DNA of 64,000 bases, taken from NCBI RefSeq assembly GCF_037975245.1, contig NC_092571.1, positions 18,562,917-18,626,916 of the forward strand, read 5' to 3'. The stretch comes from Apostichopus japonicus. Lineage: Eukaryota; Echinodermata; Holothuroidea; Aspidochirotida; Stichopodidae. A program made the position numbers and the translations under genes. Positions within the stretch are counted from its first letter, which is position 1. Every line of letters starts with the position of its first letter. The notes below the pieces were generated by a model that saw only the letters and a program-made list of their open reading frames with translations, was not told the origin of the DNA and ran no database searches. Shown piece after piece: positions 57,801 to 60,964 of the stretch.

Positions 57801-60668
57801 CCCACCTGTACTTTGTATTTACCTAAGGAACCGGATTCTACCCCACCGTGCTGTAGATGTCACTCTAAACTATTTCATTAAATTGTCATACCATTTTGTA
57901 AATCGCTGGACTGCAGTATATTACCAAGTCTATTATGGAGCACACTGATGTACACCGGAACCTTAATTCGCGAAAATGAACTTTCCGCGTTGAAGAAAGA
58001 AAGCGAGCAGTTCGCGACAGCACCAGTGTAAAACCAGATAAGTTTAAGTATTCTTTTATTGTAACGTTTGTCATGGCCATAGACAATAAGTTTAAGTTTT
58101 CTAAGTTCTAAATGTTCAGTGTATAGTACAGTGCACACTGTAACTTTACCATTGTTAACATTGTCTTTACCACCTGTGCTGCATCTTGATGTACAGTGTT
58201 CAGTACCACAGTAACCAGTATGTTATGTAACTGCAAGTATGCTTATTTAAGAGTTAATATCTAAGAGTGTGGTCAAGTTGACATATTTTGTAATGTAGAT
58301 ACTTTTTATTGTTTTGTGCCATTGATAGCCTTATAACATCCCCATTTCCCACGACTGGAGGATTGAAAATATAAGTAGTTCATGGTACATTTCTTTGTGT
58401 TTGTGTCTCTCATTGTAAACCTGTGTGGAACTGACTCAGCAGTTGTTTTGAATATCAGCATTGAACCATTCGGACATGGAGACAATTTTATCCTGTCTTG
58501 AAGCCTAGGCCCACTTGATTCACATATTGCTGACCCATTGTCCTAATTACCTTTACCGAAGGAAAGGAGGGGTTACATTATCATTGTATGTTATTATCTC
58601 CTTATTTGGTATCACACATGTATGATAAATACATATCACAAAAGCAATATCAATTTCTCCTATATTATCTTCAAGAGGCTTTTGATTCATGTCCTATAAA
58701 CATAGAAATGTCATTCTATGTTAATAACCAATTACATAGAAAATACATTTGCTGTTTTTCCCATTCCCATTTTCCTTTTTTTCTTGGAAATCTATAAACC
58801 AAAAATTTCTCAAAAGAGAGGAAAGAACTGAAAGTTATAGACAACATAAAACCACAGACTAATAGAGAGGTTTTTTGTAAATTCACCTTGCCTTGGCTTT
58901 CTAGAATTTATCATACATGTTTATATTTCATGTACATCCTCTGCTCAGGGAGATTGTTGTTCATCATTGAAGTCACACTAAAGGTATGGACAGCATAAAA
59001 CCACAGACTAATAGAGAGGTTATTTGTAAATTCACCTTGCCTTGACTTTCTAGAATTTATCATACATGATTTTATTTCATGTACATCCTCTGCTCAGGGA
59101 GATTGTTGTTCATCATTGAAGTCACGCTAAAGGTATGGACAGCATAAAACCACAGACTAATAGAGAGGTTATTTGTAAATTCACCTTGCCTTGACTGTCT
59201 AGAATTTATTTTATACATGTTTTTATTTCATGTACACCCTCTGCTCAGGGAGATTGTTGTTCAACATTGAAGTCACACTAAAGGTGTGGCCTATGCATAA
59301 AGACCCATTACACAATACAGGAGGACCCTAGTTAATCTATTAGAGTAATTAGAAAGAGGACAGCATGAACAGGTACATTGGATATCTTAGCATATCCACG
59401 GTACCTGTACTACAGGATGTGTCTGTTTGCTTCCTTGAAGTAGGCTAACAACTATAATAATTACTTCCATGACATCTAAATTATATAGATTTAAATGTTC
59501 AGAAATATGAAATTTCTTGATCAGATTGGCTTTCGAATCTTATTCAAATTAGTGAGATGTTGAATGTTGAATGTTTAGTTCCTTGATATGGAAAGAAGCA
59601 TAGGAGGCAAACTGGATGAGCCGCTGACCACTAGGGGAGGGTGAACCCTGACTGGGAGGGTCTGAATTAAGTTGGAATAGGGCAGGAATGTCCCTCAGCA
59701 AATTTATCAACTCACCCCCTGTTGTGATTGCATTCACATTGATTTAAAAATCTGAATGTTCTACGCAAAGATTTAATTCCATTTTGATTTAGGAGCTTGA
59801 ACAACTGTACAAATGTGTGGCATGCTCAATTACCAATTATATCTGCAACTCTTAGACAAGTTAGTTTTGTGAATAAATTTAACAGAAAAGTATCAAATTC
59901 TTAACTAGCTTAGAGCTGAATGAGATGCAGCATCATGTCTCATGGTAACCTTACATTGGCAGGATTATGTATGAGTATGTGTATACAGATGTTTGAGTTT
60001 CTCTATTGTTAAATGCAAGCAATTTAAGCAGCATTAGTAAGGAATGTTTTTTTTTCTAGTAGAAGCGCAGATTTTCTTAGTTCAATAAACACCACCTGTG
60101 GCTACTTTCTCATTTTCCTACCTGCATATGCAACATTTTGCTCCCATATCGTCTTGTCATTCCTCTCACCTGTCTCGCCAGGTCCTCCATCCGGCCATGT
60201 TGGAGTTGGCCTTTGTCTGGCTTCATCTGACTCAGTAGGTGACTGCTCTGCACCGATCGGGGGCACTCTTGACTTTCCCAAGAATGGGGTTCCTACTGCA
60301 CCTGGTAACCTTGGAGGAAGTTGGACTGGGGGATTACCACCAAGTTGTTTCAACAGAGAAGTCACTTTGGCACCCTTCTTGCCTTCATAGGTGTCATCCC
60401 CATTAGCTACACGGTTAAATGGGTTCTCCCTCTTGGGAGCATTAAAGTCTTCACCTCCTGATGAAGAAGAACCGTTTTCTGTTCTGTTAATTTCGACTGT
60501 TTCATAAATTGCGCTATCTTCTGGTTCATCTGTGTTCAGGTGGTAATAATCCTTCACCTGAAGGTACTCATTGTTATCATCTTTATTTGAATTACTATTG
60601 TTGGCCGGTTCTTCGTAGTCCTGAATCAGGTGGTTACTCCCAGATTTGAGGACAGAGTTTGGTTCCAC
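667..60668 (-). CDS. ARHGEF10: ARHGEF10-like Rho guanine nucleotide exchange factor, partial gene model (6 internal exons)
   Basis: Join, in transcript order: 60668-60122, 20653-20525, 16268-16000, 8051-7946, 4050-3875, 846-667. The exons total 1,407 nt, exactly 469 codons, with no stop and matching phase at every junction. Residues 1-182 are acidic, with tyrosine and proline motifs. Residues 227-280 are very acidic. Residues 316-336 carry a basic KMLKDRSSSLDKVRSFLF stretch. The DH domain starts near residue 386 (RRHVIQAIVDSERSYMMSL) and runs to the last visible residue, 469. The order of acidic N-terminus, SLDKVRSFLF-like segment and DH with a MFQIALASR stretch is what I know from ARHGEF10/ARHGEF10L. 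Members of that family catalyse GDP/GTP exchange on Rho GTPases and end in a beta-propeller. The start codon, most of DH and the C-terminus lie outside the window. ARHGEF10 versus ARHGEF10L cannot be decided here; an invertebrate may have one pro-ortholog. Transcript evidence could reveal extra exons in the 39.5-kb intron. Confidence 0.85.
847..2782. other. Intron sequence, no recognised feature
   Basis: AT-rich intron between exons 667-846 and 3875-4050. About 1710-1940 is somewhat richer in CpG (gagcgacgtac, agagcgatac, agagcgagg), but it shows no open frame or splice structure I can defend. Confidence 0.4.
2783..3345. repeat. Minisatellite, 64-bp unit, ~8.8 copies
   Basis: The block with AGAGAATGTA recurs at 2791, 2855, 2919, 2983 and onward every 64 bp. 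The unit also contains GTAGTACAGTAGTTAGACAG. Copies differ by a few substitutions. It lies in the intron. A run of 14 G follows at 3444-3457. Confidence 0.95.
3875..4050 (-). CDS. ARHGEF10: Exon 5 (visible): linker and start of the DH domain, 58 codons plus split codon
   Basis: The acceptor is ttgttcttttacag; the exon begins with the last two bases of a split Asp codon (G from the previous exon, AT here). The donor is GTATGC at 3874-3869, after a complete CAG codon. Residues 352-385 form a linker with a proline stretch (HPPPILPPQPDW). Residues 386-409 (RRHVIQAIVDSERSYMMSLQ) are the first DH helix (CR1), whose conserved acidic residue contacts the GTPase switch region in DH domains; E397 in DSERSY is the likely equivalent. 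The phase join to 7946-8051 gives EDKDDIQY, with no frame break. Confidence 0.9.
4321..5360. repeat. Minisatellite, 20-bp unit, ~51 copies
   Basis: The consensus TGTTTGACTACCACTGCAGT repeats with exact 20-bp spacing. The variants (acta/actt, ccac/gcac, ccaatgttat) recur in blocks, so larger units have been duplicated within the array. Most units carry CTGCAG. It lies in the intron upstream of exon 3875-4050. Confidence 0.97.
5361..6015. other. Intron sequence, no recognised feature
   Basis: Unique-looking AT-rich DNA between the 20-bp array and the hAT-like element. Short frames here show no family resemblance. Confidence 0.4.
6024..7656. mobile_element. Non-autonomous hAT-like DNA transposon, 1,633 bp
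   Basis: The termini are imperfect inverted repeats: CAGGCCTCGACAAATA at the left, and the reverse complement of CAGGCCTTGACAAATA at the right (15 of 16 match). The flanks are GTACTACA (6016-6023) and CTACTACA (7657-7664), an 8-bp target-site duplication with one mismatch. An 8-bp duplication and CAG-type ends are hAT features. Subterminal CTCGCCA-type motifs lie near both ends (6051-6058, 6104-6111, 7594-7601, 7615-7622), as expected for transposase-binding repeats. No transposase frame is visible, so it would need a partner elsewhere. It sits in the intron between exons 3875-4050 and 7946-8051. A second, truncated copy lies inverted at 37704-37959. Confidence 0.8.
7946..8051 (-). CDS. ARHGEF10: Exon 4 (visible): basic/serine SLDKVRSFLF segment, 35 codons plus one base
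   Basis: 106 nt, too short to stand out by length and found from its peptide and splice phases. The acceptor is ttcttatattggcag; the donor is GTATTG at 7945-7940. It encodes residues 316-350, beginning VKMLKDRSSSLDKVRSFLFG and ending in an acidic tail (GDNDENDE). A serine-rich basic patch followed by SLDKVRSFLF just before the DH linker is a feature I recognise from ARHGEF10-type proteins. Phase 0 in matches the AAG end of exon 16000-16268; phase 1 out matches the AT start of exon 3875-4050. The patch could bind membrane or be phosphorylated, but that is inference. Confidence 0.88.
8052..9703. other. Intron sequence, no recognised feature
   Basis: AT-rich DNA with a run of 11 G at 8528-8538. 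No supported gene or repeat array. Confidence 0.4.
9704..10233. repeat. Minisatellite, 81-bp (later 78-bp) unit, ~6.5 copies
   Basis: GGAACTTCC starts units at 9704, 9785, 9866, 9947, 10028, 10109 and 10187. The first five are nearly identical; the last two lack three bases. Because 81 and 78 are multiples of three, reading frames stay open on both strands (9610-10269 minus, 9677-10237 plus). I take these as a by-product of the period, not genes. Confidence 0.95.
10234..11985. other. Intron sequence, no recognised feature
   Basis: AT-rich intron with no array, inverted repeat or coding signal that I can support. Confidence 0.4.
11990..13010. repeat. Degenerate tandem repeat, ~142-148-bp unit, carrying paired TGACCT motifs
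   Basis: Units contain AAAACAATAGGCTTCTTGTA, TCAATGTGGTACTTCTA, GAGATATCGTGTTTACAAG and TTGACCCCTGGTGACCCCAA in order. The AATAGGCTT-type block recurs at about 12490, 12638, 12780 and 12925; the left part is rearranged with shorter spacing. Four copies hold an exact TGACCTTTGACCT (12108, 12355, 12613, 12758). A relic of the same family lies at 40730-40835, so it is a dispersed family expanded locally rather than a purely local repeat. Confidence 0.85.
13011..14187. other. Intron sequence, mostly featureless
   Basis: 13015-13260 is richer in CpG than its surroundings. A segment at 14060-14085 (TTAATCCTGTGAGTAACGCA) matches the arm of the foldback element just downstream. Confidence 0.4.
14188..14351. 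mobile_element. Foldback (long inverted repeat) element, 164 bp
   Basis: The left arm 14188-14233 and right arm 14306-14351 are reverse complements over 46 bp with one mismatch; both end in GGGTTAATCAACGG. The 72-bp loop is CpG-rich and itself partly self-complementary around CACTCGGGC / GCCCTCGTG. A further arm-like piece lies at 14060-14085, so the full element may start near 14040. I see no clear target-site duplication. It could be a MITE or foldback transposon. Confidence 0.75.
14352..15684. other. Intron with a pair of related AACTCC/GGAGTT hairpin segments
   Basis: 14702-14775 and 15180-15245 share the order gggc - aactcc/gagtta - ttggagtt - ctgcctagg/ttgcttagg - agttg, and may be diverged copies of one short repeat. 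Nothing else is recognised. Confidence 0.35.
15685..15826. repeat. Minisatellite, 27-bp unit, ~5 copies
   Basis: The unit is TTGTTGACCCTGAAGTAGGT followed by CAGTC and two variable bases. Every copy contains TGACCC, six bases, then AGGTCA. It lies 170 bp downstream of exon 16000-16268. Confidence 0.93.
16000..16268 (-). CDS. ARHGEF10: Exon 3 (visible): highly acidic region, 89 codons plus split codon
   Basis: The acceptor is gtttcctattcttcag, with exon start 16268; the donor is GTTAGT at 15999-15994. It encodes residues 227-315, starting FFIDDDLYDDILGMADDEYV. It is dense in Asp/Glu, with DSSWGSDEWDTFSEDSDTDD, then a serine-rich stretch ending DRSPSKEEPK. The acidic W/S segment resembles the N-terminal acidic region of ARHGEF10 proteins. 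Oddity: the acceptor and the first ~31 nt of the exon are repeated three more times upstream, at +93, +182 and +278 bp. The nearest copy is in frame with the exon and open, so the exon could also start at 16361. I chose 16268 because it gives the conserved-looking junction HG-FFIDDD without the His/Arg-rich repeat peptide. Confidence 0.88.
16238..16575 (-). repeat. Four tandem copies of the exon-3 acceptor and exon 5' end
   Basis: The block TCATCATAAAGGTCATCATC (coding strand: GATGATGACCTTTATGATGA) with the following acceptor CCTATTCTTCAG starts at 16238, 16331, 16420 and 16516. The first copy is the real exon start. Between copies are GATGATGACGACGA-type tracts. Splice-acceptor AG and a pyrimidine tract are intact in each copy, giving alternative exon starts at 16361 and further upstream. 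Confidence 0.93.
16576..17639. other. Intron sequence, no recognised feature
   Basis: AT-rich intron between the acceptor repeat and the ~38-bp array. Nothing supported. Confidence 0.4.
17640..19290. repeat. Degenerate minisatellite, ~38-40-bp unit, about 40 copies
   Basis: The unit is roughly CACAATGCACCTAGGATGCA followed by TTCTTTAATATCACTAGT. Copies vary by substitutions and small indels. Whole runs recur (compare 17870-17930 with 18890-18950), so multi-unit blocks were duplicated. It is older and more diverged than most arrays here. Confidence 0.93.
19790..20378. repeat. Short inverted/direct repeat block followed by a 44-bp minisatellite (~10 copies)
   Basis: 19790-19915 has two copies of a segment with CAGTATATTCCAGTTATATA, able to pair with TTCCATATAAC. 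From 19938 a 44-bp unit (GATGAGATGGTACAGTGAGG, then GGTAGGGATATAATGGGTAG) repeats to 20378, with a few variant copies. An open minus frame (19876-20250) reflects the low stop content of the unit. Confidence 0.93.
20525..20653 (-). CDS. ARHGEF10: Exon 2 (visible): N-terminal region, 42 codons plus two split codons
   Basis: The acceptor is ttcatttgtcctctccag, exon start 20653; the donor GTGAGA follows CATG at 20525. The exon starts with GC, completing a Gly codon with the final G of exon 60122-60668, and ends with the first base of another Gly codon completed by exon 16000-16268. It encodes residues 184-225, beginning FQEDQGYTISPSHLASRFDA and ending YYEDVQFDEGEH. An alternative AG eight bases further in (exon start 20645) would break phase with the upstream exon. 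The acceptor and the first ~34 nt of the exon are tandemly duplicated upstream (20739-20851). Confidence 0.83.
20626..20851 (-). repeat. 113-bp tandem duplication containing the exon-2 acceptor
   Basis: 20626-20738 and 20739-20851 are near-identical. The first contains the first ~28 nt of exon 20525-20653 and its acceptor; the second repeats both. The upstream decoy would start an exon at 20766, but its frame meets a TGA within about 25 codons. Confidence 0.9.
21231..21355. repeat. Left part of a 44-bp minisatellite, split from the main array by a transposon
   Basis: About three units of ACATTATTATCAACATACAT plus TATTACTCATATAGCTATGT. It ends in CATAT exactly where the 21356-23422 element starts, and the array resumes at 23423. 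Confidence 0.9.
21356..23422. mobile_element. DNA transposon without coding capacity, 2,067 bp, with GTGACTCGCGTGAC modules
   Basis: The ends are inverted repeats: GGTCAATTCCACG at the left and the reverse complement of GGTCAATTCCATG at the right (12 of 13 match). The element splits a 44-bp minisatellite. The flanks are ATAT on both sides (21352-21355, 23423-23426), and removing one copy restores the array unit CTCATATAGCT. Inside are nine exact copies of GTGACTCGCGTGAC (21369, 21548, 21738, 21760, 22516, 22530, 22867, 22881, 23048) and one variant at 22698, all in the same orientation. There is a ~350-bp internal tandem duplication (from ~22480 and ~22830). No open frame of note. A 4-bp duplication is known from several superfamilies, so I do not assign one. 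Confidence 0.85.
23423..24593. repeat. Minisatellite, 43/44-bp unit, ~27 copies
   Basis: Units alternate irregularly between AGCTATGTACATACATT and AGCTACAACATACATT types, followed by ATTATCAACATACATTATTA. This is the main body of the array split by the transposon at 21356-23422. Confidence 0.96.
24897..25772. repeat. Minisatellite, ~70-bp unit, ~12 copies
   Basis: The unit contains GGTAACATATCATATTGTGG, GGGTAGGGCATTGTGTAAAA and CTAAGTTAACACTACT. Two copies have GTATCTAAACGATGACCAGG in the middle instead. 24594-24896 before it is plain AT-rich intron. Confidence 0.93.
25773..27307. other. Intron sequence with one hydrophobic reading frame of doubtful meaning
   Basis: A minus-strand frame at 26219-26608 (129 codons from a TTG) has two hydrophobic runs, including TVGLLLAAELIPIGIILISH. 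I recognise no family, and it has no flanking splice logic. It is probably chance or a decayed fragment. The rest is featureless. Confidence 0.3.
27308..28592. repeat. Minisatellite, 68-bp unit, ~19 copies, very homogeneous
   Basis: The unit begins CAATCCCCTTGCATAAAACC and includes AGATGATCTCACAGGTACTG. Copies differ mainly at TTTTAT/TTCTAT, which often alternate, suggesting a 136-bp dimer as the duplicated unit. Shared rare variants (CTCAAAGG, GAACTC, TTCAAT) recur several units apart. Confidence 0.97.
28593..30600. other. Intron sequence with a short 43-bp array (29308-29513)
   Basis: Five copies of a 43-bp unit (ACAGTGTTAACTGATACCAA, then CATGGATATAATCTAATGG) lie at 29308-29513. Elsewhere nothing is recognised. 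A minus frame at 28764-28988 has a CxxC but no complete zinc-finger pattern. Confidence 0.7.
30601..31575. repeat. Tandem array, 193-bp unit, ~5 copies
   Basis: CATGTACATCATCACCACAC begins units at about 30620, 30813, 31006, 31196 and 31389. One unit is three bases shorter. Each unit is AT-rich with many CACA/ATAC words. Overlapping plus-strand frames of 60-85 codons recur once per unit because stop-free stretches are copied; they are not genes. Confidence 0.96.
31576..32284. other. Intron sequence, no recognised feature
   Basis: Unique AT-rich DNA between two arrays. Confidence 0.4.
32285..37650. repeat. Large minisatellite, 28-bp unit, ~190 copies (5.4 kb)
   Basis: The unit is GTGTACATCTACTGTATCTA followed by TGAGTGAG or TCAGTGAG. 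A marked run of variant units (GAATATC, then GAGTAAG, GGCGTATATC, GTGTTCTACATC, ATTTATGAG, ATCTTTCAG) recurs as a block at about 32755, 33063, 33566, 34328, 35100 and 35450. That indicates higher-order duplications of roughly 300-800 bp. The right part (36300-37650) is more varied. Confidence 0.98.
37704..37959. mobile_element. Truncated, inverted copy of the hAT-like element
   Basis: The sequence matches the reverse complement of about 6024-6305, ending TTTGTTGAGGCCTT where the intact element has TTTGTCGAGGCCTG. Shared words include GTAGATCTGTACTATGGAGA, CACCATGCATCTG and AGCTGCTTATTAATGAT. CpG sites of the intact copy are TpG or CpA here, so this copy looks older. Its other end is missing, cut off near the 28-bp array. 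Confidence 0.85.
37960..39849. other. Intron sequence with a G-rich duplicated segment
   Basis: 38897-38960 has two copies of GATACTTAAAGGAAAGTCC, each preceded by G runs (GGGGGGATGGGGG, GGGGGGTGGGG), which could form a G-quadruplex. Otherwise nothing is recognised. Confidence 0.5.
39850..40729 (+). repeat. Dispersed repeat, copy 1, with four tandem ~125-bp units
   Basis: Blocks shared with 53395-53950, in the same order: AACTTG(T/G)GCACACTA, TTATCTATTG, TGAATATTAATGAGGTCAAA, TGTATTATCCAAGT, GTATAAAGCT and TTTTACGTTAA(A)GCCCTGCC. Within this copy the TGAATATTAATGAGGTC segment is repeated at 40057, 40176, 40301 and 40426. It is probably a transposon-derived family; I cannot define its ends. 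Confidence 0.8.
40730..40835. repeat. Relic of the TGACCT-bearing repeat family
   Basis: It contains CCAAAAACAATAGGGCAC, ACCTACTAAGTATGA and TTGAGATATCGTGTTTACAA, in the same order as units of 11990-13010, but it has lost the paired TGACCT part. Confidence 0.7.
40850..43525. repeat. Minisatellite, 95-bp unit, ~28 copies (2.7 kb)
   Basis: The unit contains GATGTGGGACAGTCTATTCG, ACCTGCAATAACTCTAACAG, TTCCTACCACATTAAGGGTT and GGCAGTACAGATGCCTCT. Spacing is 95 bp. Variants at TTCG/TTCC, ACCACATTAAGG/AACATATTAATGG and TTTGATG/TTGGATG/TTGGGTG recur in multi-unit patterns. Confidence 0.97.
43526..44791. other. Intron sequence, no recognised gene
   Basis: Several short plus-strand frames of 60-97 codons occur. 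They share no domain with known families and have no consistent splice signals, so I do not call them. Confidence 0.4.
44792..45702. repeat. Minisatellite, 37-bp unit, ~24 copies
   Basis: The unit is ACAGTCTGAACACAGGGACC followed by ATATTACTTAATAAGAG. Some units are three bases shorter (AGAGAGTCTG). Multi-unit blocks recur. Confidence 0.96.
45703..47689. other. Intron sequence with a short degenerate ~20-bp array (46455-46735)
   Basis: 46455-46735 holds about a dozen degenerate copies of ATATCACTTGGTGAAGCTAC. The flanking DNA (45703-46454, 46736-47689) is AT-rich and featureless. Confidence 0.7.
47690..48547. repeat. Minisatellite, 35-bp unit (some 38-39 bp), ~24 copies
   Basis: The unit is CATGAGAACTGAAATTTAAA then TGTATGAGGGAGGGG. 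Longer variants carry TTTACCAATGAGG. One strand is purine-rich. Two overlapping minus frames (47776-48124) are by-products. Confidence 0.96.
48548..50260. other. Intron sequence with a purine tract
   Basis: 49678-49735 is a GA-rich tract (GAGGAGAAAGAAGAGGAGG type). A plus frame at 49924-50133 looks compositionally protein-like, but I recognise nothing in it. Confidence 0.4.
50261..50616. repeat. Tandem repeat, 118-bp unit, 3 copies
   Basis: AGTGAAGAGTTTGTGACAGT starts at 50261, 50379 and 50497. Copies are almost identical and include ATCATCATTATTACCCCCAG. Confidence 0.95.
50617..51436. other. Intron sequence, no recognised feature
   Basis: Unique AT-rich DNA. Confidence 0.4.
51437..52335. 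repeat. Minisatellite, 37-bp unit, ~24 copies
   Basis: The unit is ATTACAGGGTGAACAGTGCC then ACATAAACAACAAACCC. Variants CAGCAAA, ATAACCAAC and CATTTAACC recur in blocks. Confidence 0.97.
52336..53394. other. Intron sequence, no recognised feature
   Basis: AT-rich DNA. A 90-codon minus frame at 52970-53242 shows no family resemblance. Confidence 0.4.
53395..53950 (+). repeat. Dispersed repeat, copy 2
   Basis: Same family and orientation as 39850-40729, with a single TGAATATTAATGAGGTCAAA unit in place of four. It ends with TTTTACGTTAAGCCCTGCC. The single-unit state is probably ancestral. Confidence 0.75.
53951..54914. other. Intron sequence with a pyrimidine tract and one doubtful frame
   Basis: 54415-54480 is made of TTCTCA/TTCATC words. 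A minus frame at 54490-54813 (107 codons) contains LYLWKWNITLDYGQPFCQA, whose composition looks coding-like, but I know no match and it lacks a clear acceptor/donor pair. Confidence 0.35.
54915..55780. repeat. Degenerate minisatellite, ~37-bp unit, about 22 copies
   Basis: The unit is near TATCCAACCATAATGCACTA then TCATTAGGAATCAGTCT. Spacing is irregular; the right half is more regular. Confidence 0.9.
55974..57056. repeat. 548-bp tandem duplication, two copies ~99% alike
   Basis: ATGGGGATGGGATCCTG starts at 55974 and 56522. The copies differ by a 5-bp deletion and about five substitutions that I could see. The second copy is interrupted near its end by the 57059-58577 insertion and finishes at about 58590. 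The duplication joint shares ATG with both flanks. Confidence 0.95.
57059..58577 (+). mobile_element. LTR-like insertion (possible solo LTR), ~1.52 kb
   Basis: The ends are TGTAACCC and GGGTTACA, a perfect 8-bp inverted pair of the TG...CA type. The first copy of the host duplication preserves the empty site (GTGTTATTATCATTG at ~56506-56520). The filled site reads GTGTTATTGG, element, TTATCATTG, so the flank duplication is short and imperfect. Inside are reversed CCAAT (ATTGGTC, ~57433), CCAAT (~57480) and TATAAATAG (57645-57653), as in an LTR promoter, but I saw no AATAAA. No long open frame. Alternatives are a DNA transposon with ~3-bp duplication or another retroelement fragment. Confidence 0.65.
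57645..57653 (+). promoter_or_regulatory. TATA-box-like sequence within the LTR-like insertion
   Basis: TATAAATAG with upstream CCAAT-type motifs at about -165 and -210. It would drive plus-strand transcription, antisense to the host gene. The match is clear; activity is inference. Confidence 0.35.
58837..59285. repeat. Tandem repeat, 149-bp unit, 3 copies
   Basis: CATAAAACCACAGACTAATA starts at 58845, 58994 and 59143. Units also share CTCTGCTCAGGGAGATTGTT. Copies are about 95% alike by eye. Confidence 0.94.
59286..60121. other. Intron sequence next to exon 60122-60668
   Basis: AT-rich. A 62-codon minus frame at 59549-59737 (LINLLRDIPALFQLNSDPPS) is proline/serine-rich and near the exon, but its frame and splice context give no support. 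Confidence 0.4.
60122..60668 (-). CDS. ARHGEF10: Exon 1 (visible, internal): acidic, proline-containing N-terminal region, 182 codons plus one base
   Basis: The acceptor is ctgatttttactgcag; the first codon is GTG (Val), phase 0, so this is not the start-codon exon. The donor is GTAGGA at 60121-60116. It encodes residues 1-182 of the visible protein, plus the first base of a Gly codon. Visible features: a DYEEP motif (18-21), SAIYETVEI (52-60), an NPF tripeptide at 82-84 that could bind EH domains, a KVTSLLKQLGGN segment (101-112), then a proline-rich PPVQLPPRLPG (113-123) that could be an SH3 ligand. Base composition is clearly richer in GC than the surroundings. It joins 20525-20653 across 39,468 bp of intron. 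The motif functions are inference; the exon call rests on splice sites, phase and composition. Confidence 0.85.
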
Positions 60669-60877
60669 CTGCAGTAAAAATCAGTGTTGAAACAAAAATG
60701 GTCAAACAATAACTTTTATTTTAAGCATTCAATTTTTCAGCTCACCAAAAGCCTTTGAAATTCTTCAAACATTAAGTTTTAATCTGAATAGACCAGTTAA
60801 CATAAAGTATCTGGCAGTGATATTACACTAGTATTAGTCACAGTAGGTCATACGATAAACGTAATTGGTTTTCGATT

Positions 60878-60929
60878 GGGACGCAAGCTTTTTTTACAGG
60901 ACGCAAACTTTTTCAGGGGCTTGCGTCCC
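60878..60929. repeat. 11-bp perfect inverted repeat (stem-loop) with ACGCAAACTTTTT direct repeats
   Basis: GGGACGCAAGC (60878-60888) and GCTTGCGTCCC (60919-60929) are reverse complements with a 30-nt loop. GGACGCAAACTTTTT-type words repeat inside and just after it. It lies between exon 60122-60668 and the terminal array. Confidence 0.75.
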
Positions 60930-60964
60930 TGGGACACAAACTTTTTGTCACTAATAACATTACT

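Noticed and set aside
57878-58138. Overlapping minus frames in the CpG-richer part of the LTR-like insertion
   Set aside because: They have no recognisable retroelement motif and are short; the region is better explained as LTR sequence.
60666-60668. GTG at the start of exon 60122-60668 as a translation start
   Set aside because: It directly follows a good acceptor (tttttactgcag), and animal genes rarely start at GTG; it is read as an internal Val codon.
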